Below, one piece after another: positions 1 through 8,601 of a stretch of DNA of 35,355 nt. How positions within the stretch are numbered: position 1 is the first letter of the stretch; the number at the start of each line of letters is the position of its first letter. The notes beneath the pieces are model-generated. The model had not been told where the DNA came from. It worked only from the letters and a program-made list of their open reading frames with translations, and did no database searches. The position numbers were made by a program, and so were the translations under genes. The stretch lies in NCBI GenBank assembly GCA_031258755.1, contig JAIRMK010000146.1, forward strand, positions 1 to 35,355. The letters run 5' to 3'. This stretch comes from Prevotellaceae bacterium (lineage in GTDB: Bacteria > Bacteroidota > Bacteroidia > Bacteroidales > UBA932).

Positions 1-189
1 GCGTTTACCGAATTTCAGGGCGCGTATCAGATGATAAACCAACAGTTTTTGCTGCATCACGCCGCCGCCTTTCAGTATGTAAATCGCGAAGACGACGCCG
101 GCGACGCCGGTTTGCGCAAAGCCAAATTGTCGTACCATCCGGCCTTCCTGCAGGAAAAATATATCGCCGTGGACAAATCAAACCCATAA
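1..189 (+). CDS. DUF2156-type (phosphatidylglycerol lysyltransferase C-terminal-like) protein, 3' end
   Basis: Only the last 62 codons are present; the frame is open from base 1 to TAA at 187-189. The peptide contains FQGAYQMINQQF, then QYVNRED, GLRKAKLSYHP and a final FLQEKY. From memory this is the end of the DUF2156 acyltransferase-like family, a GNAT-fold domain related to the catalytic part of bacterial aminoacyl-phosphatidylglycerol synthases. The GNAT gene starts 7 nt downstream, so the two are probably co-transcribed. The family call rests on a short fragment; the substrate is unknown. Confidence 0.7.
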   Translation, partial: AFTEFQGAYQMINQQFLLHHAAAFQYVNREDDAGDAGLRKAKLSYHPAFLQEKYIAVDKSNP

Positions 190-196
190 CCACACG

Positions 197-1084
197 ATGA
201 TTACCTTTGCCGACCGCACGATGCTCAACGACGTAGCCGAACTCCGGCGCGTTTGTTTCGACGAAGACGAACCGTACGCATCCTTTTACCTCGCCAATCG
301 TTTCACGTCCGATAACACTTTGGTGTATATAGAGCAGGGTAGGGTAGTGGCGTCGCTAACGTTGCTTCCGGTGACGATAGTAACGCCCCGCAGGAATTTC
401 CAGGCCGCCTACGTGTATGCCGTCTCTACGTTACCCGACTTTCGTCGGCGCGGCATTGCCGCTGCGCTTCTGGAGCATGCCGAGACGGCGCTGCGGGCGC
501 GTGGCGGAGAAGCGCTGCTGCTGGCGCCGGCGTCCGAAGCGTTGCGCGACTATTACGCCAGGTTCGGCTATTGCCCCTGTTCCTACCGGAAAGAAGTCGC
601 CCTGGATACTGCCGCCATTGCCGGCGCCGGCGTGCAGACCCCCAGGATAGACATTGGCCCTTTGGAAGCCCCCGACCTTTTGCGATTGCGCAACGCAGCC
701 TATGCCTCGTGCGGCTATTTCGTGCAGTGGGACGAAGCGGCGCTGCGCTACGCCATAGATGAGTGTTACTTTTGCGGCGGTTTCACGCGCCTTCTCCGCT
801 CGGGCGCCGACGAAGGTTTTTTTATGGCTTACCCCAAGTATGGGGGTGTTGTTGTAAAAGAAAGCATGTTCACGGAGCAGCTATTTCCGTATGCGTTACA
901 GCTCATCCGGAAATATTTCGACCACGCCCGGCACGTATATTTTCACCTGCCGCAACATGTAACTCCTGGCCTCTGGGCGCCCGGCGACGGCGAAACAGTG
1001 CCTTTTGCCATGCTCAAGTGCCTTATCCCCGCCGCGCAGCCCGCCGCCGTCGCAATGCCCTACCTCGGCATGACGTTAGATTAA
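197..1084 (+). CDS. GNAT family N-acetyltransferase
   Basis: 295 residues. The N-terminal half is a GNAT fold: the acetyl-CoA pyrophosphate-binding motif A is seen as RRRGIA at residues 83-88, after the beta-4 strand YVYAVSTLPDF, and a typical DYYARFGY segment follows. The remaining 150 residues form a second domain of the kind seen in two-domain GNATs; I cannot assign a substrate. The ATG lies 7 nt after the stop of the DUF2156-type gene, so both probably form one operon; paired GNAT-fold genes like this are common. High GC and many alanine and arginine codons contrast with the AT-rich gene that follows. Confidence 0.85.
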   Translation: MITFADRTMLNDVAELRRVCFDEDEPYASFYLANRFTSDNTLVYIEQGRVVASLTLLPVTIVTPRRNFQAAYVYAVSTLPDFRRRGIAAALLEHAETALRARGGEALLLAPASEALRDYYARFGYCPCSYRKEVALDTAAIAGAGVQTPRIDIGPLEAPDLLRLRNAAYASCGYFVQWDEAALRYAIDECYFCGGFTRLLRSGADEGFFMAYPKYGGVVVKESMFTEQLFPYALQLIRKYFDHARHVYFHLPQHVTPGLWAPGDGETVPFAMLKCLIPAAQPAAVAMPYLGMTLD

Positions 1085-1234
1085 ATTTACCCAACTGTTT
1101 ACGTGTGCCATACGTCATATCGCTTATTATCGAATTACTACAGAAAATTTATCAAAATTAGAAAGATAATTGTACTCGTTTGTTAAATATTTACTAAATT
1201 TGTCAATGAAATGTCAATACTAAATTTTAGGGTT

Positions 1235-1750
1235 ATGGAAAAAAGATTTTTGTACTTTATACTCTTTGGCTTCGTTTGTGCCAATGTCAATGCACAAGAG
1301 AAAACGATAAAAGTGGGAAATATAGAATGGGCGACTTGCAATATAGGTGCGGAAAAACAGCATGATTATGGTGTTTTCTTTACATGGGAGGAAGCTCAAA
1401 AATCTTGTCCGGAAGGATGGCGAATTCCCACAAAAAAAGAATTTGATGAATTAGTAACCTTATCTAATGGTGGTGTTTGGAATACATTGAACGGAGTAGA
1501 AGGTCGTTGGTTCGGCGAAAGCGGAAAAGAACAAAAAGGATTATTTTTCCCGGCAGGCGGATTTAAAGAACCCTCTTCTGATGCAATTGAATATCAAAAA
1601 ACTTGTGGACCCTATTGGACAAGTACTGATTTTGATTATTCGTTTGCCTTCTATTTATATACTTTTGCTAACGGAAGTTTTACGACCTTGGGTGACAACC
1701 ATTATGATAAGTCGTACAAGTTTACAGCTCGTTGCGTTAAGTCGGAATAA
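1235..1750 (+). CDS. Secreted FISUMP-domain protein
   Basis: 171 residues. The N-terminus MEKRFLYFILFGFVCANVNAQ is a signal peptide ending in a plausible AxA-like site. The mature part resembles the FISUMP (Fibrobacter succinogenes major paralogous) domain: WATCNIG, YGVFFTWEEA, CPEGWRIPTKKEF, LFFPAGG, YWTS and a final ARCVK. Such domains occur in many paralogues on Bacteroidetes surface proteins and have no settled biochemical role. I chose the ATG at 1235 over an upstream one at 1211 because it begins directly with the signal peptide and because a TAnnTTTG box at 1195-1202 would place the transcript start near or after 1211. It is much more AT-rich than its neighbours, suggesting separate acquisition. 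It converges on the helicase gene. Confidence 0.8.
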   Translation: MEKRFLYFILFGFVCANVNAQEKTIKVGNIEWATCNIGAEKQHDYGVFFTWEEAQKSCPEGWRIPTKKEFDELVTLSNGGVWNTLNGVEGRWFGESGKEQKGLFFPAGGFKEPSSDAIEYQKTCGPYWTSTDFDYSFAFYLYTFANGSFTTLGDNHYDKSYKFTARCVKSE

Positions 1751-1789
1751 ACACAGGGATTGTCTAAAGGCCCATACCGCATTTTCTTG

Positions 1790-3196
1790 CTACGACACCA
1801 TTGCCGGGTCGAAATTTACGAGGTAGAGGTGCTGGGTAGCGCGGGTGAAAGCGGTGTAGAGCCAGCGCAGGTCTTCGAGGGTGGGCTGTGCGCCCCTGCG
1901 GAACGGGTAGTCGAGGAATACGGCTTTCCACTGTCCGCCTTGCGCCTTGTGGCACGTGATGGCATTGGCATAGCGCAGCTGCAGGGCATTATAGTAAAGG
2001 TCTTCGCGCACGGCCTTGTAGCGTTCCCGCTTATTGGTGATGTGCGCATAACTGGCCGCCACCGCTTCATAGAGCTGTCGCTGCTTTTCTTCGTCGAGCG
2101 CTGCGCTTTCGACGTGCAGCGTGTCGAGCATGATTTTCGCCGTAATTTCCACTTCGTCGTAGTCGGGGAAGCGGAGTTCGGCGCGTGCGAAGCGGAAGCC
2201 GTATCGTTCTTCATGACGGCGTATGCTCACCAGCTCGGCAATATCGCCATTGGCGATGAAATCCATTTTATCGCTGTTTTCTACAAACTGGTAGCAGTTT
2301 TTCACGACCATCACACGGTCGCCGCGCACCAGCTCGTCTTCACGTCCCAACAGTTGCGTGCGGATGCCGGCGTTGTAAATATTGGCGCGTTTGTTCGAAC
2401 GGCAAATCACCACAGTTTCGCGTTCTCCGTAGCGTTCGTAGGCTTCGGAAAGTTTTCCGGAGACTTCCTGTGCGCTGATGTGCTCGATGTCGTGAAAGCC
2501 CTTGCATTGCATCACCGGTATGGCACAGTGGTTATTTTCAATATGGCTGCGCAGACGTGTGGCGTTATGCAGGATGCCCGACTCGGCGGCTTGCCGCACC
2601 ACTTCCGTAAGATTTGACGTGGTGCATTGCCGGTAGCTGCTGCCTTGAAGCGCCGGACTAAAAGGCGAATGTACCGGCGGAAGCTGTGCCGGGTCGCCTG
2701 TTATGAGAAGTTTGCACCGTGTGCCGTTGCGGATGAATTGCAACAAATCGTCGAGCAATTTTCCGGAACCGAAAAGCGTACCCTGGTTTTCATTGGAAAT
2801 CATAGAGGCTTCGTCCACGATAAATACGGCGTCACTGGCGTCGTTGGGAGCGAGCACAAAATGGCTTGTGGGGTCGTTTTGTGTTTTTTGCCGGTAAATT
2901 TTCCGGTGGATGGTATAGGCGCTTTTTCCGGCATAACCGGCCAAAACCTTTGCTGCCCGCCCGGTGGGGGCGAGCAGCCACGATTCGATTTCCATTTCAT
3001 CAAGTAATTTCACCAGCGCGGCAACCACTGTGGTCTTTCCTGTGCCGGCATATCCGGTCAGCACAAATGTTTCGCTACCTTCAGGGTTGGCTATGAAAAC
3101 CGCTAATTCATTCAATAGTGCGTCTTGTGCGCTTGTAGGCTCATGCCCGAGGTAGTGCCGAAGTTTATCAACGATGAATTTATCTATTGGCATCAA
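1790..3196 (-). CDS. RecD-like ATP-dependent DNA helicase (AAA, UvrD-C2 type)
   Basis: 468 residues, superfamily 1 helicase. Walker A is GYAGTGKT at residues 48-55 (Lys54), preceded by a Q-like motif around TSAQDALL. Walker B is VFIVDEAS with Asp128-Glu129. The SF1 motif near the C-terminus, AITCHKAQGGQW followed by FTRATQHLYLV, is the UvrD_C_2 region typical of RecD and RecD2 proteins. It lacks the long N-terminal domain of exonuclease V RecD, so it is the short Bacteroidetes stand-alone type, presumably acting in recombination or repair. It is the last gene of the leftward operon and its start overlaps the 3' end of the upstream gene by 17 nt. Confidence 0.88.
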   Translation of the reverse strand: MMPIDKFIVDKLRHYLGHEPTSAQDALLNELAVFIANPEGSETFVLTGYAGTGKTTVVAALVKLLDEMEIESWLLAPTGRAAKVLAGYAGKSAYTIHRKIYRQKTQNDPTSHFVLAPNDASDAVFIVDEASMISNENQGTLFGSGKLLDDLLQFIRNGTRCKLLITGDPAQLPPVHSPFSPALQGSSYRQCTTSNLTEVVRQAAESGILHNATRLRSHIENNHCAIPVMQCKGFHDIEHISAQEVSGKLSEAYERYGERETVVICRSNKRANIYNAGIRTQLLGREDELVRGDRVMVVKNCYQFVENSDKMDFIANGDIAELVSIRRHEERYGFRFARAELRFPDYDEVEITAKIMLDTLHVESAALDEEKQRQLYEAVAASYAHITNKRERYKAVREDLYYNALQLRYANAITCHKAQGGQWKAVFLDYPFRRGAQPTLEDLRWLYTAFTRATQHLYLVNFDPAMVS

Positions 3197-4412
3197 TAAA
3201 ATCCTTCTCTTCCTGAGTCAGCGGGAGGGAGTTGATTGTCCGCCAGGAGTCGTTCTCAGCCGATATTTGGCGATACAGCGGCTGTGATTTGTCGTAAGAT
3301 TCTTTTTTCGAAAATCGTTTTACATCTTTTGTAATGATGTCGTTTATCAAAATCAGACTCATTTGCCGCCTCTCGAGCGTTTGGTTGTTGTATTTTACGT
3401 TACTGAACACTTCGGTTTTGGCATATTCGGGATACATTCTGTTGCCGACACGCCTGAAGCTGTTGCTGTGTACTTGTTTCTCGAAGGTCGCCGTACATTG
3501 TACGCGTTGCGCCCCTTTATAAAAGTGCGAGATGGTGGTATAATTGTTAAATTCTTCTTCCATTTGTATTTTCAGAATAGAACTGTCGGCCACCGTCACA
3601 ATCACATATCCGCTTACTCTTTCAATAGTGGCAGAAGTGTTGATATCATTTTGCGTCCCTTTTGATTCGAATGTCATTCTATATATTTCTTCGAGTCCGA
3701 GTGAGTCTTTGCTGATTTTAAATTTGAGCTCATCCGTCTCTATCATAGACATAATGCTGTGCAGGGCATAGTTTTCCGGAATGATGGTGCGGATTGTTTT
3801 ATCGTACATTACGTATGGGCGCACAGGAATAGAGTCAGTGTAGCGGTCAATGTTTGCATCCACTTTGCGGATACGCATCATCGTGGGGTTGCGTTCTTCT
3901 TCTTCCCTGAGGAAAGAATATACCCACAAGTCGGCCGCGAAATCGTAGTAACTGGCTATTTTTTTGTTTTCAATGGTTACGTCCTTGATTTGGCTTTTGC
4001 ATATTACGGGCTCGGAAGGATAAAAGTATTTTAACTTTTGAATGGCGCTTTTTAGAATGTCTTCCTCCTGCAAGGCTTTTACCACTATCTCCTGCAGGTT
4101 GGTAGCCAGCGTCGGCATCACTACATCCGGTGATTTCACTAAGTCCGATACGGCCACTTGTACGGTTTTGTAGCCCATATACACGAATTGTATGGTGTCT
4201 CTGGGTTGAAGATTACCGATGCTATATGCACCTTCCATGTTTGTAACCGTTCCTTTGGTTGTTCCTTTCACTACAACGCTCACAAATTCGAGATATTCAT
4301 TTGTGTCGTCAGTTTTGACGCGACCGTTGATGTTAATTTGCGCTCCTGCGGAAATGCTTGCCGTAAGGCAGCACAGCGTCAAAAAGCAAAGTAAGAAATG
4401 TTGTTTTTTCAT
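3180..4412 (-). CDS. Secreted CarboxypepD_reg-like domain protein
   Basis: 410 residues. The start at 4412 (MKKQHF) gives a clear signal peptide ending near ISAGAQ and leaves 2 nt after the stop of the upstream NfeD gene; an alternative ATG at 4430 would overlap that gene. The mature N-terminus is a carboxypeptidase-regulatory-like beta-sandwich: INGRVKT, EYLEFVSVVVKGTTKGTVTNMEGAYSI, FVYMGYKT. This resembles the plug-proximal domain of SusC-like and related Bacteroidetes cell-envelope proteins, but there is no TonB-dependent barrel here. The rest (about residues 120-410) is a soluble domain common in uncharacterised Bacteroidetes proteins. Probable location is the periplasm or outer membrane. 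Function unknown. Confidence 0.8.
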   Translation of the reverse strand: MKKQHFLLCFLTLCCLTASISAGAQININGRVKTDDTNEYLEFVSVVVKGTTKGTVTNMEGAYSIGNLQPRDTIQFVYMGYKTVQVAVSDLVKSPDVVMPTLATNLQEIVVKALQEEDILKSAIQKLKYFYPSEPVICKSQIKDVTIENKKIASYYDFAADLWVYSFLREEEERNPTMMRIRKVDANIDRYTDSIPVRPYVMYDKTIRTIIPENYALHSIMSMIETDELKFKISKDSLGLEEIYRMTFESKGTQNDINTSATIERVSGYVIVTVADSSILKIQMEEEFNNYTTISHFYKGAQRVQCTATFEKQVHSNSFRRVGNRMYPEYAKTEVFSNVKYNNQTLERRQMSLILINDIITKDVKRFSKKESYDKSQPLYRQISAENDSWRTINSLPLTQEEKDFIDANR

Positions 4413-4414
4413 AG

Positions 4415-5776
4415 TTATTTTTTTACACAATATATTTGACTTGTTTCATATCGGGTGACACATACGGTATCACCTTTTCCAATCATGCCGTATTCTGCTA
4501 CGGCATCATAAATTTCACCGTTGATTTCTACTTTCCCGGAAGGGCGCAGCGCGGTTTGCGCGACGCCTTCGCTTCCCACAGTTAAAGCAGGCGTGGTTGC
4601 TACGCCTACGTATCCTTCATCGCCGGTAAGGCCGGTGCGGAGCGCAATGCGGCCGAATAACCGGGTGGAATACAGCCGGCGTGTGAGGTAAATGGCGCCT
4701 GCGAGGCCGCAGAACACGGCAATCGACAGCGTCGCCATAGGCCGCGCCAATATAGCAAGGTTGAAGCCGTCGGGTGTTTTGAACAGGGTGTTGTCAACCA
4801 TGGCGAATATAAGTCCGGTAACGCAAAGCAGAATACCTGAGATGCCTGTAATTCCGAAGCCGGGAATGATAAATATTTCGAGAAGGATGAGCAGTATGCC
4901 GAGAATAAACACGAGGAGTTCCCAGTTTTGCAATAATCCTTCGAGATAAAGCGGGGCAAAGTAAAGCAATGCGGCAGTGGTTGCGGCGATAAGTGGAAAG
5001 CCGATGCCGGGCGATTGCAATTCAAAATAAATACCGCCAATGATAAGCATCAGGAAAAGCCCTTGCAGGAAGGGGTTCAGCAGGAAGTGGATGATATGGT
5101 CGAGTGTGGTGGGACGATACGTAATCAATTCATAATTGCTGATACGGGCTTGTTGCAATACGTCGGTAATGTCTTCGGCTTTTCCTTCGCAATAGCGGTG
5201 TTTGATGGCTTCATCTACGGTAAAGGTGAGCACCTTTCCGCTGTCGCTGACGTTCGGCGCTACCGTTCGCGGATCAACCATAGCTTCTGCAATACGCGGG
5301 TCGCGTCCTTGCGCTTCGGCGGTGGCGCGCATCATTGAGCGCATGAACGACTGGTATTTGTCGGGCGCCGCTTCGCCGGTCTGGTGCACCACGGTGGCTG
5401 CGCCGATACTGCCGCCACTGCGCATGTAAATGCTGTCGCAGGCAATGGCGATGAGCGCTCCTGCCGAGGCCGCCTGATTATCTATAAATACGATTACAGG
5501 AACAGGGAAATGCAGCAATGCGTTGCGTATTGAGTCGGCGGCAGCGAGTTCGCCGCCATACGTATTCAGATGAAGCAGTACATAATCGGCGCCGGCTGCT
5601 GTGGCCGCCTGAAGGCCTTTGCGCACGATGCGTGCGCCGGGCGCGTTAATCTCCTGCATCAACTCAATCACATATACCACCGGCCGGTGTGCAGAAACCG
5701 TATCAGCGGCAAAGGCCGGAAATACCGTACACCACAGCAGCAGGCCTGCAATAATATGTTTCTTGTTGCCGTTCAT
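4415..5776 (-). CDS. NfeD family membrane-bound serine protease (ClpP class)
   Basis: 453 residues: a signal peptide (MNGNKKHIIAGLLLWCTVFPAFAAD), then a ClpP/crotonase-like protease domain, then four or so hydrophobic segments and a C-terminal NfeD beta-barrel (OB-fold-like) domain containing GKVEINGEIYDAVAEYG. The likely nucleophile is Ser104 in QAASAGALI and the general base is probably Lys140. Family members cleave stomatin-like proteins or act in membrane quality control with them; no stomatin gene is visible next to it. The stop of the upstream corA overlaps its first base at 5776, so translational coupling is likely. Confidence 0.88.
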   Translation of the reverse strand: MNGNKKHIIAGLLLWCTVFPAFAADTVSAHRPVVYVIELMQEINAPGARIVRKGLQAATAAGADYVLLHLNTYGGELAAADSIRNALLHFPVPVIVFIDNQAASAGALIAIACDSIYMRSGGSIGAATVVHQTGEAAPDKYQSFMRSMMRATAEAQGRDPRIAEAMVDPRTVAPNVSDSGKVLTFTVDEAIKHRYCEGKAEDITDVLQQARISNYELITYRPTTLDHIIHFLLNPFLQGLFLMLIIGGIYFELQSPGIGFPLIAATTAALLYFAPLYLEGLLQNWELLVFILGILLILLEIFIIPGFGITGISGILLCVTGLIFAMVDNTLFKTPDGFNLAILARPMATLSIAVFCGLAGAIYLTRRLYSTRLFGRIALRTGLTGDEGYVGVATTPALTVGSEGVAQTALRPSGKVEINGEIYDAVAEYGMIGKGDTVCVTRYETSQIYCVKK

Positions 5777-6726
5777 TATAATAATTTCTTTCGTTTAAAA
5801 TACAGCACCGTCACAGCAAAGGCCATAATCATAAAAAGTATGGTGCTTACGAAACCCCAATAGCCGATTTCGGCAAAAGGCAGTTTCACGTTCATGCCGT
5901 AGATGCTCGAAATGAGTGTGGGCGGCATGAAGAACACCGTAACCACCGTGAATACTTTAATGATTTTATTTTGTTCGAGATTAATCAACCCCAGCACGGT
6001 ATTCTGCAAGTACTCCAAACGCTCAAAACTGAAGTCGGTGTGGTTGAGCAGCGAGCCCACGTCCCTGATCATGACATTTAGTTTCGGGAAAATATCGCTT
6101 GGGAACTTGTCGCTTTTCAGAATGCTTGATATCATGCGCTGCTTGTCGATGATATTTTCGCGTATGGTCATGGTGTTTTCCTGCAACTGGTTGATGTCAT
6201 ACAACATTTCTTCGCTGATGCGTTCTTCGGCGTTGATGCGTTTGTTCAGTTGTGCAATTTCTTTGGCCAGCAACTCAATCATGTCGGCGTCGAGGTCGAT
6301 CCGGTTTTCGAGGATGGCCACCATCAGGTGATAGCCCGTGGCATAGCTGCGGTGGTTGGCCATCAGCCGCCGTTCAATTTCCATGAACGTGCGCAGGTGC
6401 GAGTTGCGTACGGTAACTAAAATACCCGAAGCAAGAATGAACGATACGGTTTCTTCTTGATAGTCTTCAGCGCCTGCAATCAAAAATTCCGAGTTGGCAA
6501 AAATCGCATTTTCCGTTTCCGAATAGCGCGAAGAACTTTCAATTTCTTCCGCTTTTGCGCGGGTTTGCAATGGCGTTTCGAGATAATCCTCCACAGCACG
6601 CTTCTCTTCTCCGGTAGGACTGTTCAGGTCAATCCACAAAATATCGTCATATCCTAATTCCTCAAGGATACCCAGTTCGTTGGAGCTGTTTATTTGTTTG
6701 AGCGCTTTGTAATATGTCGTAATCAT
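5776..6726 (-). CDS. corA: CorA-like magnesium/divalent cation transporter
   Basis: 316 residues from the ATG at 6726. The C-terminus has two transmembrane helices with the signature GMN at residues 277-279 in SSIYGMNVKLPF, followed by the second helix and a basic tail RKKLL. The N-terminal two thirds are the acidic cytoplasmic funnel. It forms a pentameric inner-membrane channel for Mg2+ or Co2+/Ni2+ in the family. I chose 6726 because the codon overlaps the upstream mqnA stop as ATGA, a coupled start; a longer start at 6753 would run into mqnA. Confidence 0.92.
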   Translation of the reverse strand: MITTYYKALKQINSSNELGILEELGYDDILWIDLNSPTGEEKRAVEDYLETPLQTRAKAEEIESSSRYSETENAIFANSEFLIAGAEDYQEETVSFILASGILVTVRNSHLRTFMEIERRLMANHRSYATGYHLMVAILENRIDLDADMIELLAKEIAQLNKRINAEERISEEMLYDINQLQENTMTIRENIIDKQRMISSILKSDKFPSDIFPKLNVMIRDVGSLLNHTDFSFERLEYLQNTVLGLINLEQNKIIKVFTVVTVFFMPPTLISSIYGMNVKLPFAEIGYWGFVSTILFMIMAFAVTVLYFKRKKLL

Positions 6727-7487
6727 AAAGAGAAGTCGTTTATCAGGTCCCAAAATTTTGTTAAACCGTTTTTTTTTTCGGCATCAAAAGGATAACTGAT
6801 GTTTTTGGTAAGATATTCCAATGCCGTGTCGTGCGGGCACGGTAGCGCCCTGTCTTCGCCGCCCTGCGGAGGCTCGGTGAGGGATTGCGGAATATGCTTT
6901 ATACCGTAGTTCAAGGCTTTGTTGAACTGTTCGATAAACGATGCGGGAAGTGATTTATTGGTCGTCCAGGTCGCAAACACAAAGGGCGATCCGGTATGGT
7001 TTATCCACGTTTCGGCCAGGTCGTAGCGGTAAGTAAAACGTGGTTCGTGAAAAAGCGCTTTGTCGCCGATAAGCACACAGGCTTCTCCTGCTTTGAGGTT
7101 TTCGCCGGTCAGCGGTTTGAAATCGGGTGTGATTTTCCAGTAGTCCCGTGCCAGCAGGCGCGCCAATACTACGGATGTGCGCGATTCCGTATCGAGGTAA
7201 ACCGTTTTAACTTCCGGCAATTCATGATTTGAAAACAAAACCACGCTGCGTACTTTTCCGGTAGCGCCGATGCAGTAATCACCGATGATTTGGTAGTGGG
7301 AGTGTCCCGGTATGGCCGCTACGGGAATCAATGACATGTCGGTTTGTCCTGTTTCGAGTTGCCGGGCGCAGGCGGCTGGGGTGGCTATAGACAAATCAAC
7401 AACTTCCGCCACTTCGGAGTGCCGGATACCATACAAAAACGGTAAGGTATTCAGGTAGGATACTGCTGTGACTTTTACTCTTGCCAT
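6723..7487 (-). CDS. mqnA: Chorismate dehydratase-like menaquinone enzyme (MqnA/MqnD family)
   Basis: 254 residues from ATG 7487. The N-terminus has VSYLNTLPFLYGI, a hallmark of MqnA/MqnD periplasmic-binding-protein-fold enzymes, followed by SLIPVAAIP and GKVRSVVLFS. MqnA converts chorismate to 3-enolpyruvylbenzoate, the first step of the futalosine route to menaquinone; MqnD acts later on cyclic futalosine. The SYLNT start favours MqnA, but the two are hard to separate by eye. The ATG at 7487 is preferred over a TTG at 7496 because the -7 promoter box ends only 6 nt upstream. It leads the operon with corA, nfeD and the helicase. Confidence 0.82.
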   Translation of the reverse strand: MARVKVTAVSYLNTLPFLYGIRHSEVAEVVDLSIATPAACARQLETGQTDMSLIPVAAIPGHSHYQIIGDYCIGATGKVRSVVLFSNHELPEVKTVYLDTESRTSVVLARLLARDYWKITPDFKPLTGENLKAGEACVLIGDKALFHEPRFTYRYDLAETWINHTGSPFVFATWTTNKSLPASFIEQFNKALNYGIKHIPQSLTEPPQGGEDRALPCPHDTALEYLTKNISYPFDAEKKNGLTKFWDLINDFSL

Positions 7488-7493
7488 AATCGG

Positions 7494-7525
7494 CAAAGAT
7501 ACTACTTTAATTTAAAAGTTCCAAA
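7494..7525 (-). promoter_or_regulatory. Consensus Bacteroidetes promoter of the mqnA operon
   Basis: Reading leftward, TTTG (7525-7522), a 20-nt spacer, then TATCTTTG (7501-7494). This matches the Bacteroidetes primary sigma consensus TTTG-N19-20-TAnnTTTG exactly. The -7 element ends 6 nt before the mqnA ATG, so the mRNA leader must be extremely short or absent. Confidence 0.8.
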
Positions 7526-7581
7526 ATTCCGCAAAAAGGCAAGGCGGAGAAGTTGTTTGGGAAATACAAAAAACGCTTACC

Positions 7582-8598
7582 CTATTTTATGGCGAAATAG
7601 TCGAGTAATTCGATATGATTGACAAGATATTCCGGGCGTAGCGGCTCGTCCGACAGCAACGTGCCGCTCAGGTATTTTTTGCTGCAATCGGAGAATACGG
7701 TAACCACGTTTTTTTGTCCGCCATATTTGTTTTGACAGGCCACCGCCCCGAGGAAATTAAATCCTGACGAAATACCCACGCCCAGTCCGAGTTTTTTTCC
7801 TAAGAGTTGCGTCATAATAATGCCGTCGCCGTCGGAAATGGTAAAAGGGTGGTCGAGCTTTTTCAAATCCACGAGGGGCGGGTTCCAGTCATCGGAAATA
7901 CCCGGTACGCGGTGTGTGCCGTGACTTACGCCGGTGCTCACCACCAGCGACTGGAGCGACTCTACGGGGTGCACCTGTATGCCGGGATAACATGCACGAA
8001 GGTATGTGCCGTTGCCCATAATCGTGCCGCCCGTGCCGATGGCTGCCACAAAAGCGTCGGGCGTTTTGCCGAGATGCTGCATGTGTCGCTGTACTTCCGG
8101 CCCCGATGTTAAAAAATGCCCTTGGGCATTGTCTTCGTTCTCGAACTGGCGGGGGTAATAGGCGTTGGGCATGGAGGCTTCCAATTCCCCGGCTTTTCGC
8201 ACGCACGCCTTAAAACCGCCGTCGTTATGGGTGGTCAGGATTACTTCGGCGCCCAATGATCGTAGCAAATCAACACGTTCTTTCGTAGCCCATTCGGGCA
8301 TTACGATAATCACGTTGTGCCCCAGATAGCGCCCTATGGAAGCCAGTGAAATCCCCGCGTTCCCGCTGGTTGCTTCCACAATGGTATATCCCGGTTTCAG
8401 CTCCCCTTTCCGGTACGCTTCGCTTAACACCTGAATAACCATCCGGTCTTTAATGCTTCCGGTTAAATTATAATATTCGCATTTCGCATAAACAGTCCGT
8501 TTTTCTCCTTCAAAACGATAACGGACACCCACCATAGGCGTATTTCCAATCAAAGGTCGCAGTTGGTCAATACGCGCTGTTATCCCACTCATCAACAT
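7582..8598 (-). CDS. Cysteine synthase (PLP-dependent, CysK/CysM family)
   Basis: 338 residues, fold type II PLP enzyme. The Schiff-base lysine is Lys50 in NLTGSIKDR; the substrate loop TSGNAGISLA and the phosphate-binding GTGGTIMG loop are both present. It makes cysteine from O-acetylserine and sulfide in the usual case. A Tyr-Tyr-Asn-Leu-Thr-Gly-Ser segment replaces the more common NPxxSVKDR of CysK, so a relaxed or alternative thiol donor or acceptor is possible, as in CysM or cystathionine-beta-synthase-like enzymes. Its start lies 3 nt after the stop of the response regulator, so the two are probably one transcript. Confidence 0.88.
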   Translation of the reverse strand: MLMSGITARIDQLRPLIGNTPMVGVRYRFEGEKRTVYAKCEYYNLTGSIKDRMVIQVLSEAYRKGELKPGYTIVEATSGNAGISLASIGRYLGHNVIIVMPEWATKERVDLLRSLGAEVILTTHNDGGFKACVRKAGELEASMPNAYYPRQFENEDNAQGHFLTSGPEVQRHMQHLGKTPDAFVAAIGTGGTIMGNGTYLRACYPGIQVHPVESLQSLVVSTGVSHGTHRVPGISDDWNPPLVDLKKLDHPFTISDGDGIIMTQLLGKKLGLGVGISSGFNFLGAVACQNKYGGQKNVVTVFSDCSKKYLSGTLLSDEPLRPEYLVNHIELLDYFAIK

Positions 8599-8601
8599 GT
8601 T

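Noticed and set aside
763-1161. Second rightward frame overlapping the GNAT gene
   Set aside because: An alternate-frame shadow of a GC-rich gene with no domain and extreme Arg content.
1760-2617. Long open frame antisense to the RecD-like helicase
   Set aside because: The opposite strand has complete helicase motifs; the antisense peptide has no recognisable domain and follows from high GC codon use.
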